Positions 1 to 8,948 of a stretch of DNA of 64,000 bases are shown here, piece by piece. The stretch spans positions 248,001 through 312,000 of the forward strand of contig NZ_JADILU010000004.1 of NCBI RefSeq assembly GCF_015319355.1, given 5' to 3'. The translations under genes were made by a program, and so were the position numbers. Origin of the DNA: Psychroserpens luteus (lineage in GTDB: Bacteria > Bacteroidota > Bacteroidia > Flavobacteriales > Flavobacteriaceae). The first letter of the stretch is position 1; every line of letters starts with the position of its first letter. The notes under the pieces are model-generated. The model was not told where the DNA came from, made no database searches, and saw nothing but the letters and a program-made list of their open reading frames with translations.

Positions 1-1
1 C

Positions 2-1606
2 ATGCCAGAAGATTATAAACAACATGTGCTTCAAGCTCCAAAACATGGACTGTCAGCTGCATGGTCAAAAAATTCGGCAATTCTTATCCCAACACTCACT
101 GGAGTTATGCCATCGGAAAACGATGCCGACATATTAAAACGATTTGCCAAGGTTTTTGAACAGGCTTATATCCGTTTTATGGATCTTGAAAAAGCAGAAG
201 CACAAACCAAAGAAGCTAGAATTGAAGCAGCTCTAGAAAAAGTAAGAACTGTTGCACTTAGCCTAAAAAAATCTGATGAAATGTTAGATATTGCTCAAGT
301 ACTTTTTGAGCAACTGCTTGTATTAGGATTTAATGATATACGCAACACCATTATAGATATTCATAATGATGATGAAACCTTCACCGATTATGATTATTCA
401 CACGAAATGTCTGGAACGGTAACCTTAATGACTTATCAGGATGATCCTAGTTTAAAAGAACAATTCCGCAATGTCGTCTCAAGCAAAGATGATCTTTTTG
501 AAATTATTCTGGAAGGACAAGAACTGCAAGATCTTATTGATATGCGGATAAAAAATAGCGAAAAGGAAGATTTAAGGCTATTGGAAACTGACCAATTGAC
601 CTATAATATGTATTCTTTTGGAAATGGAGCCATTGGTATATCCAACTTTGGAATATTGAACGCTAAAGAAAAGGAACTACTAAAACGTTTCAGAAACGTA
701 TTTACATTTGCTTACCAAAGGTTTTCAGATCTTCAAGTAAAGGAAGAGCAATCAGCCAAACTTTTGAACGAAAAACTACGCTTAGAAAAAACCTTAGCCG
801 ACCTTCAGCAAACCCAAAAACAATTAATCCAGTCTGAAAAAATGGCAAGTCTTGGAGAATTGACTGCAGGCATTGCACATGAGATTCAAAATCCGTTGAA
901 TTTTGTTAATAATTTTTCAGAAGTCAGCAAAGAACTTTTAGACGAAATGCTTGAAGAAATGGAGAATGGCGATATGGAAGAAGTGAAAGCTATTATGGCT
1001 GATGTGATTAAGAATTTAGAAAAAATAAATCATCATGGTAAACGTGCAGATGGTATTGTAAAAGGAATGTTACAACATAGTCGTGCCAGTGGTAATAAAA
1101 AAGAACCAACCAATATAAATGCCTTAGCAGACGAATATTTTAGATTAGCTTATCATGGATTACGAGCAAAAGACAAATCTTTTAATGCACATTTAGAAAC
1201 TGATTATGACGACAGCATTAAAACTTTAGATGTTATTTCACAAGATATTGGTCGTGTATTTCTTAACTTGTTTACCAATGCTTTTTATGCTGTTGATGAA
1301 AAATCTTCAAACGCCAAAGCTTTGAAAGACAATTATAAACCTACTGTTTTCGTAAGTACTAAAAAATCAAAAGATGAGATTTTGATTACAGTAGAAGATA
1401 ATGGAAATGGTATCCCTAAACATATCATTGATAAAATATTTCAACCATTTTTTACTACTAAACCAACAGGAAAAGGTACTGGTTTGGGCTTATCCATGAG
1501 TTATGATATTATAAAAGCTCATGATGGCAAATTAAAAGTTGTAACAAAACAAGGTAAAAGCACCACGTTTACGATACATCTTCCAATAAAAATAGCAAAC
1601 ATATAA
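2..1606 (+). CDS. Sensor histidine kinase, 5'-truncated by window edge
   Basis: This is the C-terminal part of a cytoplasmic sensor kinase; the visible ATG at base 2 is probably an internal Met and the gene runs off the left edge. Two similar GAF-like sensory modules are visible (roughly residues 1-60 and 85-240), each ending in an FExAYxRFxDL-type helix, then a coiled coil (about 240-280), a HisKA domain with phospho-acceptor His293 in GIAHEIQNP, and an HATPase domain with the N box (LFTNAFYA), G1 (DNGNGIP) and G2 (GKGTGLGLS) motifs. No membrane segment is seen in the visible part. Its transmitter is nearly the same as that of the next gene, 2 bp downstream, so the pair looks duplicated. It is the first visible gene of an operon with two response regulators and a cyclase. 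Kinase assignment is firm; the signal sensed is unknown. Confidence 0.93.
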   Translation: MPEDYKQHVLQAPKHGLSAAWSKNSAILIPTLTGVMPSENDADILKRFAKVFEQAYIRFMDLEKAEAQTKEARIEAALEKVRTVALSLKKSDEMLDIAQVLFEQLLVLGFNDIRNTIIDIHNDDETFTDYDYSHEMSGTVTLMTYQDDPSLKEQFRNVVSSKDDLFEIILEGQELQDLIDMRIKNSEKEDLRLLETDQLTYNMYSFGNGAIGISNFGILNAKEKELLKRFRNVFTFAYQRFSDLQVKEEQSAKLLNEKLRLEKTLADLQQTQKQLIQSEKMASLGELTAGIAHEIQNPLNFVNNFSEVSKELLDEMLEEMENGDMEEVKAIMADVIKNLEKINHHGKRADGIVKGMLQHSRASGNKKEPTNINALADEYFRLAYHGLRAKDKSFNAHLETDYDDSIKTLDVISQDIGRVFLNLFTNAFYAVDEKSSNAKALKDNYKPTVFVSTKKSKDEILITVEDNGNGIPKHIIDKIFQPFFTTKPTGKGTGLGLSMSYDIIKAHDGKLKVVTKQGKSTTFTIHLPIKIANI

Positions 1607-1608
1607 AA

Positions 1609-3783
1609 ATGAGGAGGCAACAAAACCATATTAAATTAATTTTCAACTATAATTTTCAAAATTATTATTATCTAATTTTGTTATTGCTTATTGGCTTTAA
1701 TGGTTTTTCACAAAATACTTCAGCAGAAAACCAAATGGATATTGAAGCTTTGGTTTTATCAATTTCAGAACAATTAGAATTACCAATAAACGACTCTACA
1801 CATGTGCATCAAAATATACTTAAATCTATACGTCTTTCAGAACAGGTTAATGATAAAACATATCTTATAAAATCATATTTTAACCTTTCTAAGTGGCACG
1901 AAAACAATACTACTTTAGATTCAGTTTTGTATTATTTAGAATATGCTGAAAGGGTATCAAAAGATTCTAAACTCCCTAATTTAGAAGCTGAAACTTATCT
2001 TAAAAAAGAAGACGCTTATAAACAAAGAGGTGAATATGGAAATGCCATGGCTGAAGATTTTAAAGCCTTAGAATTATACGAAAAAACAAACAATAAGCAA
2101 GGTATTGCGACAAGTTACACAAGACTATGTGATCTTTTGTATTACCAACAAAAATATGAGGATGGATCTGACTATTGTCAAAAAGCCATAGATATACAAA
2201 AAACACTTAATGTCCCTAAAGAATTAGCAGTAAGCTATAGATACAAAGCAGATAATCTTCTAATTTTAGAAAGATACGACGAAGCTCTTAAAACTATAAA
2301 CAAAGCAATTGCTGTGTTAAAAGATGCTAATAGTGAAGAGACTGATTTAGCTAGAAATTATAATACGCGTGGAAATATATACAAATACATGGAACGTTAT
2401 GACGATGCCATCACCGAGTATAAAAAATGTTATAAAATAGCTAAAGATCATAATTCTGAAAGAGGCATCATCGTTGCCTTGGCTAATATTGGTCATATTT
2501 ATAGGCTTCAAAACAAAAATGAAGAGGCAATAACTTATACTCTAGAAGCCATTGATTTGATAAAAAAAAGCGGAAACATACAAAACCTTAAGGAAAACTA
2601 TATGCATGCCTCAGATTCTTATGAAGCATTAGGACAATATAAAAAAGCATTAGAGTATGAACATTTATATTCTGATGCAAGATTTGGTGAACTCGAACAA
2701 ATAATAGAACAGTTAGAATCTGAACTTCAAATTAAATATGAATCGGCTAAAAAGGATGAAACCATAGAAGAACAAGATGCTACTATAAGTCGGCAAAGAA
2801 AAACTCAACTATTGTATATAGGAATAGCTGCATTATTAGGGGTCTTTCTTTTTGGCATGTATTTTACTATTAAAAATATTAAAAACAAAAGAAAAGCCCT
2901 CGCTCTACTTAATTCTGAACTTGCTGAAAATCAAGAAGCTTTAGAGGGTGCTAACACAAAATTAAAACAGTCTTTAGAAGAATTAAAAGCGACGCAAAAT
3001 CAGCTAATACAATCTGAAAAAATGGCATCACTTGGAGAATTGACTGCTGGAATTGCTCACGAAATCCAAAATCCTATGAATTTTGTCAATAATTTTTCTG
3101 AAGTCAGTAATGAAATGATTGATGAGATGAACGAAGAAATTGAAAAAGGAGACTTAAAAGAGGCAAAAATCATCGCAAATGAAATCAAACAAAACCTTGA
3201 AAAAATAAACTATCATGGTAAACGTGCTGATGATATCGTAAAAGGGATGTTGCAACATAGTCGAAAAAGCACAGGTACAAAAGAACCCACAGACATGAAC
3301 AAACTAACTGACGAATATTTTAGATTAGCATATCATGGACTGAGGGCAAAAGACAAATCTTTTAATGCATATCTAGAAAGTGATTTTGACGAAAATCTTA
3401 AAACCGTTGATGTAATCCCACAAGATATTGGTCGTGTAATTCTCAATCTTTTTACGAATGCGTTTTATGCGGTAGAAGAGAAAAAGTCAATATTAGAATC
3501 AGAAGATTACAAACCAACAGTTTCTGTAAGTACAAAAAAAGTAAAGGATCATGTCTTAATCTCTATAAAAGATAATGGTAATGGCATACCACAAGAAAAT
3601 ATTGATAAAATATTTCAACCATTTTTCACCACCAAACCCACAGGAAAAGGTACTGGTTTAGGATTGTCAATGAGTTACGATATCATTAAAGCACATAATG
3701 GCGAATTAAAAGTTAAAACAGAAAAAGGAAATTATACAGAATTCAAAATATTATTACCAATCACAAATACCTTAACATCATGA
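1609..3783 (+). CDS. TPR-containing membrane sensor histidine kinase
   Basis: This 724-residue kinase has an N-terminal signal segment (about residues 20-35, ending in GFSQ), a periplasmic array of tetratricopeptide-like repeats (about 60-360), a coiled coil, one membrane helix (about 401-421), a second coiled coil, HisKA with His484 in GIAHEIQNP, and HATPase with DNGNGIP and GKGTGLGLS. This is the usual architecture of flavobacterial TPR kinases that read periplasmic cues. The transmitter (about 455-720) is almost identical to that of the preceding kinase, so both may phosphorylate the same two downstream receivers. Its stop overlaps the next start (ATGA), indicating translational coupling. 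The ligand of the TPR array is unknown. Confidence 0.93.
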   Translation: MRRQQNHIKLIFNYNFQNYYYLILLLLIGFNGFSQNTSAENQMDIEALVLSISEQLELPINDSTHVHQNILKSIRLSEQVNDKTYLIKSYFNLSKWHENNTTLDSVLYYLEYAERVSKDSKLPNLEAETYLKKEDAYKQRGEYGNAMAEDFKALELYEKTNNKQGIATSYTRLCDLLYYQQKYEDGSDYCQKAIDIQKTLNVPKELAVSYRYKADNLLILERYDEALKTINKAIAVLKDANSEETDLARNYNTRGNIYKYMERYDDAITEYKKCYKIAKDHNSERGIIVALANIGHIYRLQNKNEEAITYTLEAIDLIKKSGNIQNLKENYMHASDSYEALGQYKKALEYEHLYSDARFGELEQIIEQLESELQIKYESAKKDETIEEQDATISRQRKTQLLYIGIAALLGVFLFGMYFTIKNIKNKRKALALLNSELAENQEALEGANTKLKQSLEELKATQNQLIQSEKMASLGELTAGIAHEIQNPMNFVNNFSEVSNEMIDEMNEEIEKGDLKEAKIIANEIKQNLEKINYHGKRADDIVKGMLQHSRKSTGTKEPTDMNKLTDEYFRLAYHGLRAKDKSFNAYLESDFDENLKTVDVIPQDIGRVILNLFTNAFYAVEEKKSILESEDYKPTVSVSTKKVKDHVLISIKDNGNGIPQENIDKIFQPFFTTKPTGKGTGLGLSMSYDIIKAHNGELKVKTEKGNYTEFKILLPITNTLTS

Positions 3784-4154
3784 AAATATTAGTAGTAGAT
3801 GATGAACAAGACGTTAAAACGCTTTTTCTTCAACGATTTAGAAAAGAAATTAAAAAAGAAGAGCTAGAATTTATGTTTGCTTTTTCGGGCGAGGAAGCTC
3901 TAGAAAAACTTAAATCTATTACGCAAGAAGCGGTGTTAATATTATCTGATATTAATATGCCTGGCATGAGCGGATTGCAGCTTTTAGAAATTATAAAAAA
4001 AGACTATATCGCACCTCCTCCCGTGGTAATGATGGTTACAGCGTACGGAGACGAAGAGAACTATAATACTGCCAAACGACTAGGTGCAGATGATTTTTTA
4101 ACAAAACCAGTGGACTTTAAATTACTTAAAGATAAACTAATTCAAAACATATAA
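3780..4154 (+). CDS. Single-domain response regulator
   Basis: A 124-residue stand-alone receiver. The acidic pocket is DDE at residues 7-9, phospho-acceptor Asp57 sits in [11 protein letters not shown], the switch Thr is in VTAYG and the conserved Lys in LTKPVDF. There is no output domain, so it works by protein contact or as a phosphate sink or shuttle. The start overlaps the kinase stop by 4 bp and the stop overlaps the next start by 1 bp, so all are translated together. The most economical reading is that it competes with, or relays to, the receiver-cyclase made by the next gene. Confidence 0.95.
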   Translation: MKILVVDDEQDVKTLFLQRFRKEIKKEELEFMFAFSGEEALEKLKSITQEAVLILSDINMPGMSGLQLLEIIKKDYIAPPPVVMMVTAYGDEENYNTAKRLGADDFLTKPVDFKLLKDKLIQNI

Positions 4155-5194
4155 TGGCAAAAATATTAGTAGTTGACGATGAAGCAGATTTGGAAATTTT
4201 GATAAAACAAAAATTCCGAAAAAAAATTCGTAATAAAGAATATGAATTTCTTTTTGCCGAAAACGGTCGTCATGCTTTAGAAAAATTATTAGAAGATCCA
4301 GAAGTTGATATCGTCTTGAGCGATATCAATATGCCTGAAATGGATGGACTTACCTTACTGACTAAACTCAACGAATTAAGTCCACTCATTAAATCGGTTA
4401 TTGTTTCTGCATATGGTGATATGGAAAACATAAGAACAGCAATGAATAGAGGTGCTTTTGATTTTATAACAAAACCTATCAATTTTGAGGATTTAACGCT
4501 TACAATGGAAAAAACCTTAAAACATGCAAAACATATTAAGGAGACGCTACAAGCCATAAAAGAAAATAACATTTTAAAAATGTATGTAGACGAAAACGTG
4601 CTCAATTTTATGGGTAATCGCGAATACGAATCTACAATTATGGCAAATGAAACAATTGAAGCCACAGTGGTCTTTATAGATATTTGTGGTTTTACTAAAA
4701 TTAGTGAAAATGCAGAAGCAGATACTGTAGTTAAGCTAGTTAATTCTTATTTTGATGAAATGGTAAAGGAAATTATGGAACACAAAGGCTACATTGATAA
4801 ATTTATTGGTGATGCTATTATGGCTGTTTTTAGAGGTGAATACCATCTAGATCGCGCAATTGATGCATCGCTTGCTGTATGTGAAAAAATAAATAATCTT
4901 CCTGCTCTAGAAGGTAACCTAGACTATAAACCAAAAGTATCTATTGGTATCAAAAGTGGTGAAATGATTTCAGGAAATATTGGTTCTGTGAGTCTTAAAC
5001 GTCTAGATTATACCGTAATTGGTGATACTGTAAATACAGCAGCTCGATTACAAGATGCTGCAAAAGAAAATCAGATTATCATTTCTGAAGATTGTTATAA
5101 TAAAGTCAAAGAATCTTTTCAATGTGAAAAAGTAGGCAGTATTAACTTAAAAAACAAAGCTAATCCGCTTACTATTTATCAAGTTATAGAATAA
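4154..5194 (+). CDS. Response regulator fused to class III nucleotide cyclase
   Basis: A 346-residue protein: receiver domain (about 1-120) with Asp57 in [11 protein letters not shown] and Lys107 in TKP, a linker helix, and a class III cyclase domain (about 165-345). Visible catalytic residues are metal-binding Asp176 (FIDICGF) and Asp220 ([10 protein letters not shown]), purine-site Lys216, and transition-state Asn294 and Arg298 (DTVNTAARL). The second base-selecting position is Thr287 (DYTVIGD) instead of the Asp of classical adenylyl cyclases, a K/T pairing known from class IIIb enzymes. All residues needed for activity are therefore present; the nucleotide made (cAMP, cGMP or a pyrimidine cyclic nucleotide) cannot be fixed by reading. 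Phosphorylation by the upstream kinases likely controls output. The next gene, 18 bp on, encodes a Pycsar-type membrane effector. Confidence 0.93.
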   Translation: MAKILVVDDEADLEILIKQKFRKKIRNKEYEFLFAENGRHALEKLLEDPEVDIVLSDINMPEMDGLTLLTKLNELSPLIKSVIVSAYGDMENIRTAMNRGAFDFITKPINFEDLTLTMEKTLKHAKHIKETLQAIKENNILKMYVDENVLNFMGNREYESTIMANETIEATVVFIDICGFTKISENAEADTVVKLVNSYFDEMVKEIMEHKGYIDKFIGDAIMAVFRGEYHLDRAIDASLAVCEKINNLPALEGNLDYKPKVSIGIKSGEMISGNIGSVSLKRLDYTVIGDTVNTAARLQDAAKENQIIISEDCYNKVKESFQCEKVGSINLKNKANPLTIYQVIE

Positions 5195-5212
5195 GTCTTT
5201 AAATCAACAAAA

Positions 5213-5758
5213 ATGGATAAAAATAGAACTATAAAAAACAAACATACGGACGATTTAGTCGATCATTATTGGGGAACGATAAGTTACCTAACAAGCTTAA
5301 TCAAAGCTTCTGAGCTTAAAGCAGGTTTAATTCTATCCTTTTATGGCATTCTATTAAATCTCATTTACCAAATCGCAAAGAATTTTTCAGGCAAGGTAAG
5401 TAATGATACCATTTTATATATACTTATTGGTTCGTGGGTATGTTGTACTGTAACTTCTATCTTTTTTTGTGTACGTTGTTTTATTCCTAGAATTGAAGGT
5501 AAGTTCACTAAAAACATGTTTTTCTTTAAAGATATTATTTCAAAATTTGGTGATGTAAAAGAATTTTCAAAAACCTTTTTGAATATGAGTAAAGATGAAA
5601 ACGCACTGTTTGGACAATTGGGTGAACAAATCTTTATTATATCAAAAATATCAGATTGGAAATTTAAAAATGTTAAACGTGCCATCAGTCTTTTAGCAAT
5701 AGGGCTTATTATCTTTTTTATAACAGGTTTATACTATATTATTTTTATATTGACCTAA
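5213..5758 (+). CDS. Pycsar-effector-like (DUF5706/PycTM) membrane protein
   Basis: This 181-residue protein has three predicted membrane helices (about 38-58, 67-92 and 157-180). Family-like features are ASELKAGLILSFYGILL at the first helix, the IPR motif after the second, a NMFFF segment, and the amphipathic QLGEQIFIISKIS...K block before the last helix. This order matches the Pycsar effector (PycTM, DUF5706) family, whose studied members respond to cyclic nucleotides made by a class III cyclase and damage the inner membrane. It lies 18 bp downstream of a receiver-cyclase, so it is a good candidate reader of that cyclic nucleotide. A benign signalling role is also possible. Family call is from pattern recognition, not a search. 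Confidence 0.75.
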   Translation: MDKNRTIKNKHTDDLVDHYWGTISYLTSLIKASELKAGLILSFYGILLNLIYQIAKNFSGKVSNDTILYILIGSWVCCTVTSIFFCVRCFIPRIEGKFTKNMFFFKDIISKFGDVKEFSKTFLNMSKDENALFGQLGEQIFIISKISDWKFKNVKRAISLLAIGLIIFFITGLYYIIFILT

Positions 5759-5789
5759 ATGTATAATAACAAAAATTCTTACCTAGTAA

Positions 5790-6953
5790 ATGAAACAAAT
5801 ACTCATCTTTTTATTCAGTTTAACCATATCTGCTCAAACAGAAAATGAAATAAAAATAACAGATTCTCTTGCTCCAAAACTTGAAAACATAAAATGGATT
5901 TCTGGTAACTGGAAAGGAGAAGCATTTGGTGGTCAAACAGAAGAAAATTGGAGCGAACCTTCAGGTGGTTCAATGATGGCAACATTTAAACTTATCAATG
6001 ACGATCAAGTATCGTTTTATGAAATTGAAATTATTAGAGAAGTTGAGAATTCATTAGTATTACAGCTAAAACATTTTGATAACGATTTAAAAGGCTGGGA
6101 AACTAAAAATGAAACCGTTGATTTTCCGTTAATAAAGATTACACCTACTCAAGTTATTTTTGAAGGGATGAGCTTTGAAAAAGTGAGTGATAATGAGATG
6201 AATGTTTATGTTGATATTGAAAATGATGAAGGCGAAATTGAAATCGTAAAATTTAATTATAAAAAAGAAATCATCCATACTAAACACATTAACCAACTCA
6301 TTAATGTCAATAAGGCAACAACTAATCCCATTATTGATGGAATAGCAGATGATGACATTTGGTCTTCTAAATTTTGGTTTCCTCTAGATCAATTATGGCT
6401 TGGTGACGCTTACACTCCAGAAGATTTCTCAGGTCGTTATAAATTATCATGGTCAAATGAAGCTCTATATCTTTTGGTTGAAATACAAGATGACGTCTTA
6501 GTAGATAATAACACTAATCCTTTAATTTCCTGGTGGGACGATGATTGCTTAGAAGTTTTCATAGATGCAAATAACAGTGGTGGTGAACATCAATACAATC
6601 ACAATGCCTTTGCTTACCACATTGCATTAGATGGGAATGTTGTGGATATGGCACCAAACAAAAAAGGTAAGCTATATAATTCTCATATAGAATCTAAGCG
6701 CATAACAGAAGCAAACACTTCCATTTGGGAAGTAAAAATCTCATTATTTGATGAGTCTTATAAAGATGATGAAGAAAATTCACCTTTAAAACTACAGTCT
6801 GGACAAGTTATAGGTTTCGCTTTAGCGTATTGTGATAATGATAATAGTGAAACACGCGAAAATTTTATTGGTTCTGTATACGTAGAAGGAGATGATAAAA
6901 ACAGAGGTTGGATAGATGCCAATATTTTCGGAACTTTAAGACTAAGAAATTAA
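5790..6953 (+). CDS. Secreted DUF6265-CBM9 fusion protein
   Basis: A 387-residue exported protein with a short signal peptide ending ISAQ (about residue 16). Residues about 30-160 resemble the DUF6265 beta-barrel domain (IKWISGNWKGEAFGGQTEENW, then a FEGMSFEKV segment). Residues about 170-387 form a carbohydrate-binding family 9-like domain: IDGIADDDIW at the start, LSWSNEALYLLVEIQDD, and WWDDDCLEVFIDA, typical of the CBM9 fold seen in xylanases and many Bacteroidota secreted proteins. No catalytic domain is visible, so it is probably a surface or periplasmic binding protein. It follows the cyclase operon by 31 bp and precedes an M28 peptidase by 6 bp, so the latter two are co-transcribed. 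Substrate unknown. Confidence 0.82.
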   Translation: MKQILIFLFSLTISAQTENEIKITDSLAPKLENIKWISGNWKGEAFGGQTEENWSEPSGGSMMATFKLINDDQVSFYEIEIIREVENSLVLQLKHFDNDLKGWETKNETVDFPLIKITPTQVIFEGMSFEKVSDNEMNVYVDIENDEGEIEIVKFNYKKEIIHTKHINQLINVNKATTNPIIDGIADDDIWSSKFWFPLDQLWLGDAYTPEDFSGRYKLSWSNEALYLLVEIQDDVLVDNNTNPLISWWDDDCLEVFIDANNSGGEHQYNHNAFAYHIALDGNVVDMAPNKKGKLYNSHIESKRITEANTSIWEVKISLFDESYKDDEENSPLKLQSGQVIGFALAYCDNDNSETRENFIGSVYVEGDDKNRGWIDANIFGTLRLRN

Positions 6954-6959
6954 ACACCT

Positions 6960-8291
6960 ATGAAATACATATTCACCTTAGCACTTTTAACTTTTAGTGT
7001 ATTTGCAATTGCGCAAACCAATCAGAAGATCTATGATATTATAGATGATATTTCCGAAGAAAGAATAAGACAAGATGTAAAAACACTTACTGAGTTTGGA
7101 ACAAGAAACACCTTTAGTGATACCGTTAGTACAACGCGAGGCATTGGTGCTGCTAGACGATGGATAAAAAATGAATTTGAAACTATTTCTAAATCGTGTG
7201 ACAATTGTCTCAATGTATTTTATCAAAAAGATTTCGTAACCAAAGAAGGGAATCGTCGAGTGCCTCATGATGCTTGGGTGGTTAATGTGGTTGCAATTCA
7301 AAAAGGCACAAAATATCCTAATCGCTATATTATTATGAGTGGTGATATAGACTCAAGAGCTAGTGATACCATGGATTTTACAACTGATGCTCCTGGAGCA
7401 AACGACAATGCTTCTGGTATGGCTGGAGCTATTGAAGCTGCTAGAGTACTATCAAAGTATAAATTTGAAAGTAGCATAATTTACGTTGGCTTATCTGGTG
7501 AAGAACAAGGTTTATTTGGTGGAGCAGGATTAGCAAAATATGCACAAGATAAAGGTTGGGATATTATAGGGATTTTAAACAACGACATGATTGGAAATAT
7601 TGAAGGTGTTGATGGTGTCATTGATAATCGTACGTTTAGAATATTCTCTGAACCTGTACCTCCAAACGAAACTGAACGTCAACGAAACGCAAGACGTTTT
7701 TATGGTGGAGAGGTTGATGGAATTTCTCGTCAATTAGCCAGATACGTTCATAAAACTGTAAAAACATATATGCCAGAAATGAACCCAATGATGATTTACC
7801 GTTTAGATCGTTTTGGACGAGGAGGTCATCATAGACCGTTTAACGATTTAGGGTTTCCTGGTATTAGAATTATGGAAGCTCATGAAAATTACACACAACA
7901 ACACCAAGATATTAGAACAGAAAATGGTATTAATTATGGTGACACTTTTGAACATGTCAATTTTGGTTATGCAAAAAAACTAATTGCTGTCAATGCGATT
8001 AATATGGCTAGCTTAGCGTCTGCTCCTCCTGCTCCAACGACGGTTTCAATTGGTGGTATTGTAGAACCATCTGTAAAATTAAAATGGAACGCTATTGATG
8101 GTGCAAAAGGTTATAAAATTTATTGGAGAGATACCACATCTCCTACTTGGGATCATAGTCGATACGTTGAAAACACTACCGAATTCACTTTAGAAGGTAT
8201 TGTAATTGATAATTTTTTCTTCGGAATTGCATCTGTTGACGAAGAAGGTTTTGAGAGTGTTGTCGTGTTTCCAAATGAAATTATGAGATAA
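6960..8291 (+). CDS. Secreted M28-family metallopeptidase
   Basis: A 443-residue exported zinc peptidase of the M28 (aminopeptidase Y/S-like) family with a signal peptide ending AIAQ (about residue 19). Visible metal or catalytic positions are Asp131 (GDIDS), Asp149 (GANDNASG), the Glu181-Glu182 pair (SGEEQG), Asp209 (NNDM) and His315 (QQHQD). The first zinc position, normally His in GHxD, is Asp129 here. A fibronectin III-like domain (about 355-440, VKLKWNAIDGAKGYKIYWRD) follows the catalytic domain. It overlaps nothing and starts 6 bp after the CBM9 gene. It probably trims extracellular or periplasmic peptides; the altered zinc position leaves activity to be shown. Confidence 0.9.
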   Translation: MKYIFTLALLTFSVFAIAQTNQKIYDIIDDISEERIRQDVKTLTEFGTRNTFSDTVSTTRGIGAARRWIKNEFETISKSCDNCLNVFYQKDFVTKEGNRRVPHDAWVVNVVAIQKGTKYPNRYIIMSGDIDSRASDTMDFTTDAPGANDNASGMAGAIEAARVLSKYKFESSIIYVGLSGEEQGLFGGAGLAKYAQDKGWDIIGILNNDMIGNIEGVDGVIDNRTFRIFSEPVPPNETERQRNARRFYGGEVDGISRQLARYVHKTVKTYMPEMNPMMIYRLDRFGRGGHHRPFNDLGFPGIRIMEAHENYTQQHQDIRTENGINYGDTFEHVNFGYAKKLIAVNAINMASLASAPPAPTTVSIGGIVEPSVKLKWNAIDGAKGYKIYWRDTTSPTWDHSRYVENTTEFTLEGIVIDNFFFGIASVDEEGFESVVVFPNEIMR

Positions 8292-8948
8292 CAAGATCAA
8301 AAAAATAATGAAACTTATTTTCTTGTTTGTATTACAGTAATTAGCATTTGGTAGAGGGAATTAAAAATCATGATAATTCACCATCATAACTCAATTCTCA
8401 TATTTAATCTAAATCTGCTTCTACATCATTAGTAGCGATAACACTATCATCTGTTGTTGAAGAATCACCGCTAAATACAGCAATTGTATTGAATACAAAA
8501 AATACAATTAAAACTAATAATTTGATTATAGTAGCTCTTTTGATATCGTTAAAAACTTTCATCGTAACATTTTTTAATGATGGATACCATCATTGGTTAA
8601 ATTTATAAATTTAAAATGAAAGCTTATTTACCAAATAGTAAAAAAATAAAGGATAGTGCATTCTTTAAATTCTGTTGAAACAGAACTATGGAATCACATA
8701 ACACATCATCACAGGAATTCCTGCTTAAGTAGGCAAATAAGTTTCATAGGCTTGGGGCCAAATATTAAAAGGCAATCATATTACTCAATCAATATCCTAA
8801 CAAAAATAGATTAATCTATTTTAATAAAAAAAAGTTTTCGATTAAGTGTAATCTTTAATTAAGATTTACACAATAAAATGTTGAAATTTCAGACAAAAAA
8901 AATCAACGTAAAACAATTAATAAAAAGATTAATCAATTAGTAAAAAAT
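8292..8948. other. 657-bp intergenic region
   Basis: Apart from the 52-residue frame at 8404-8562 no gene is evident. The stretch 8640-8948 is very AT-rich. A perfect 12-bp palindrome CAGGAATTCCTG lies at 8712-8723, followed by a GC-richer patch (8724-8762) that might be a decayed dispersed palindromic repeat. No promoter with both boxes could be assigned before the YdeI-family gene. Confidence 0.5.
8404..8562 (-). CDS. Small single-pass membrane peptide, 52 residues
   Basis: A short reading frame with ATG at 8562 and TAA at 8404. The product has a basic N-terminus (MKVFNDIKRATIIK), one strongly hydrophobic stretch (about residues 14-30, LLVLIVFFVFNTIAVF) and an acidic, Ser/Thr-rich tail rich in Asp (TTDD, NDVEADLD). 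This basic-hydrophobic-acidic layout fits either a tail-exposed membrane peptide or an exported small peptide. No family is recognised. It stands alone in a 657-bp gap between the M28 gene and the YdeI-family gene. Codon use looks natural for this genome, but no strong Shine-Dalgarno is seen, which is normal in this group. Could be chance. Confidence 0.45.
   Translation of the reverse strand: MKVFNDIKRATIIKLLVLIVFFVFNTIAVFSGDSSTTDDSVIATNDVEADLD

Noticed and set aside
2-4. ATG at base 2 as the real start of the first kinase
   Set aside because: The protein begins in the middle of a sensory module; the gene almost surely extends left of the window.
1-5758. Calling the cyclase-effector operon a proven Pycsar phage-defence system
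   Set aside because: The cyclase is receiver-fused and kinase-linked, the product is unknown, and no other defence genes are nearby; only similarity of family and order supports it.
8712-8762. Palindrome CAGGAATTCCTG and GC-richer patch as a mobile element
   Set aside because: Too short, no second copy in the window, no target duplication; kept only as a note on the gap.
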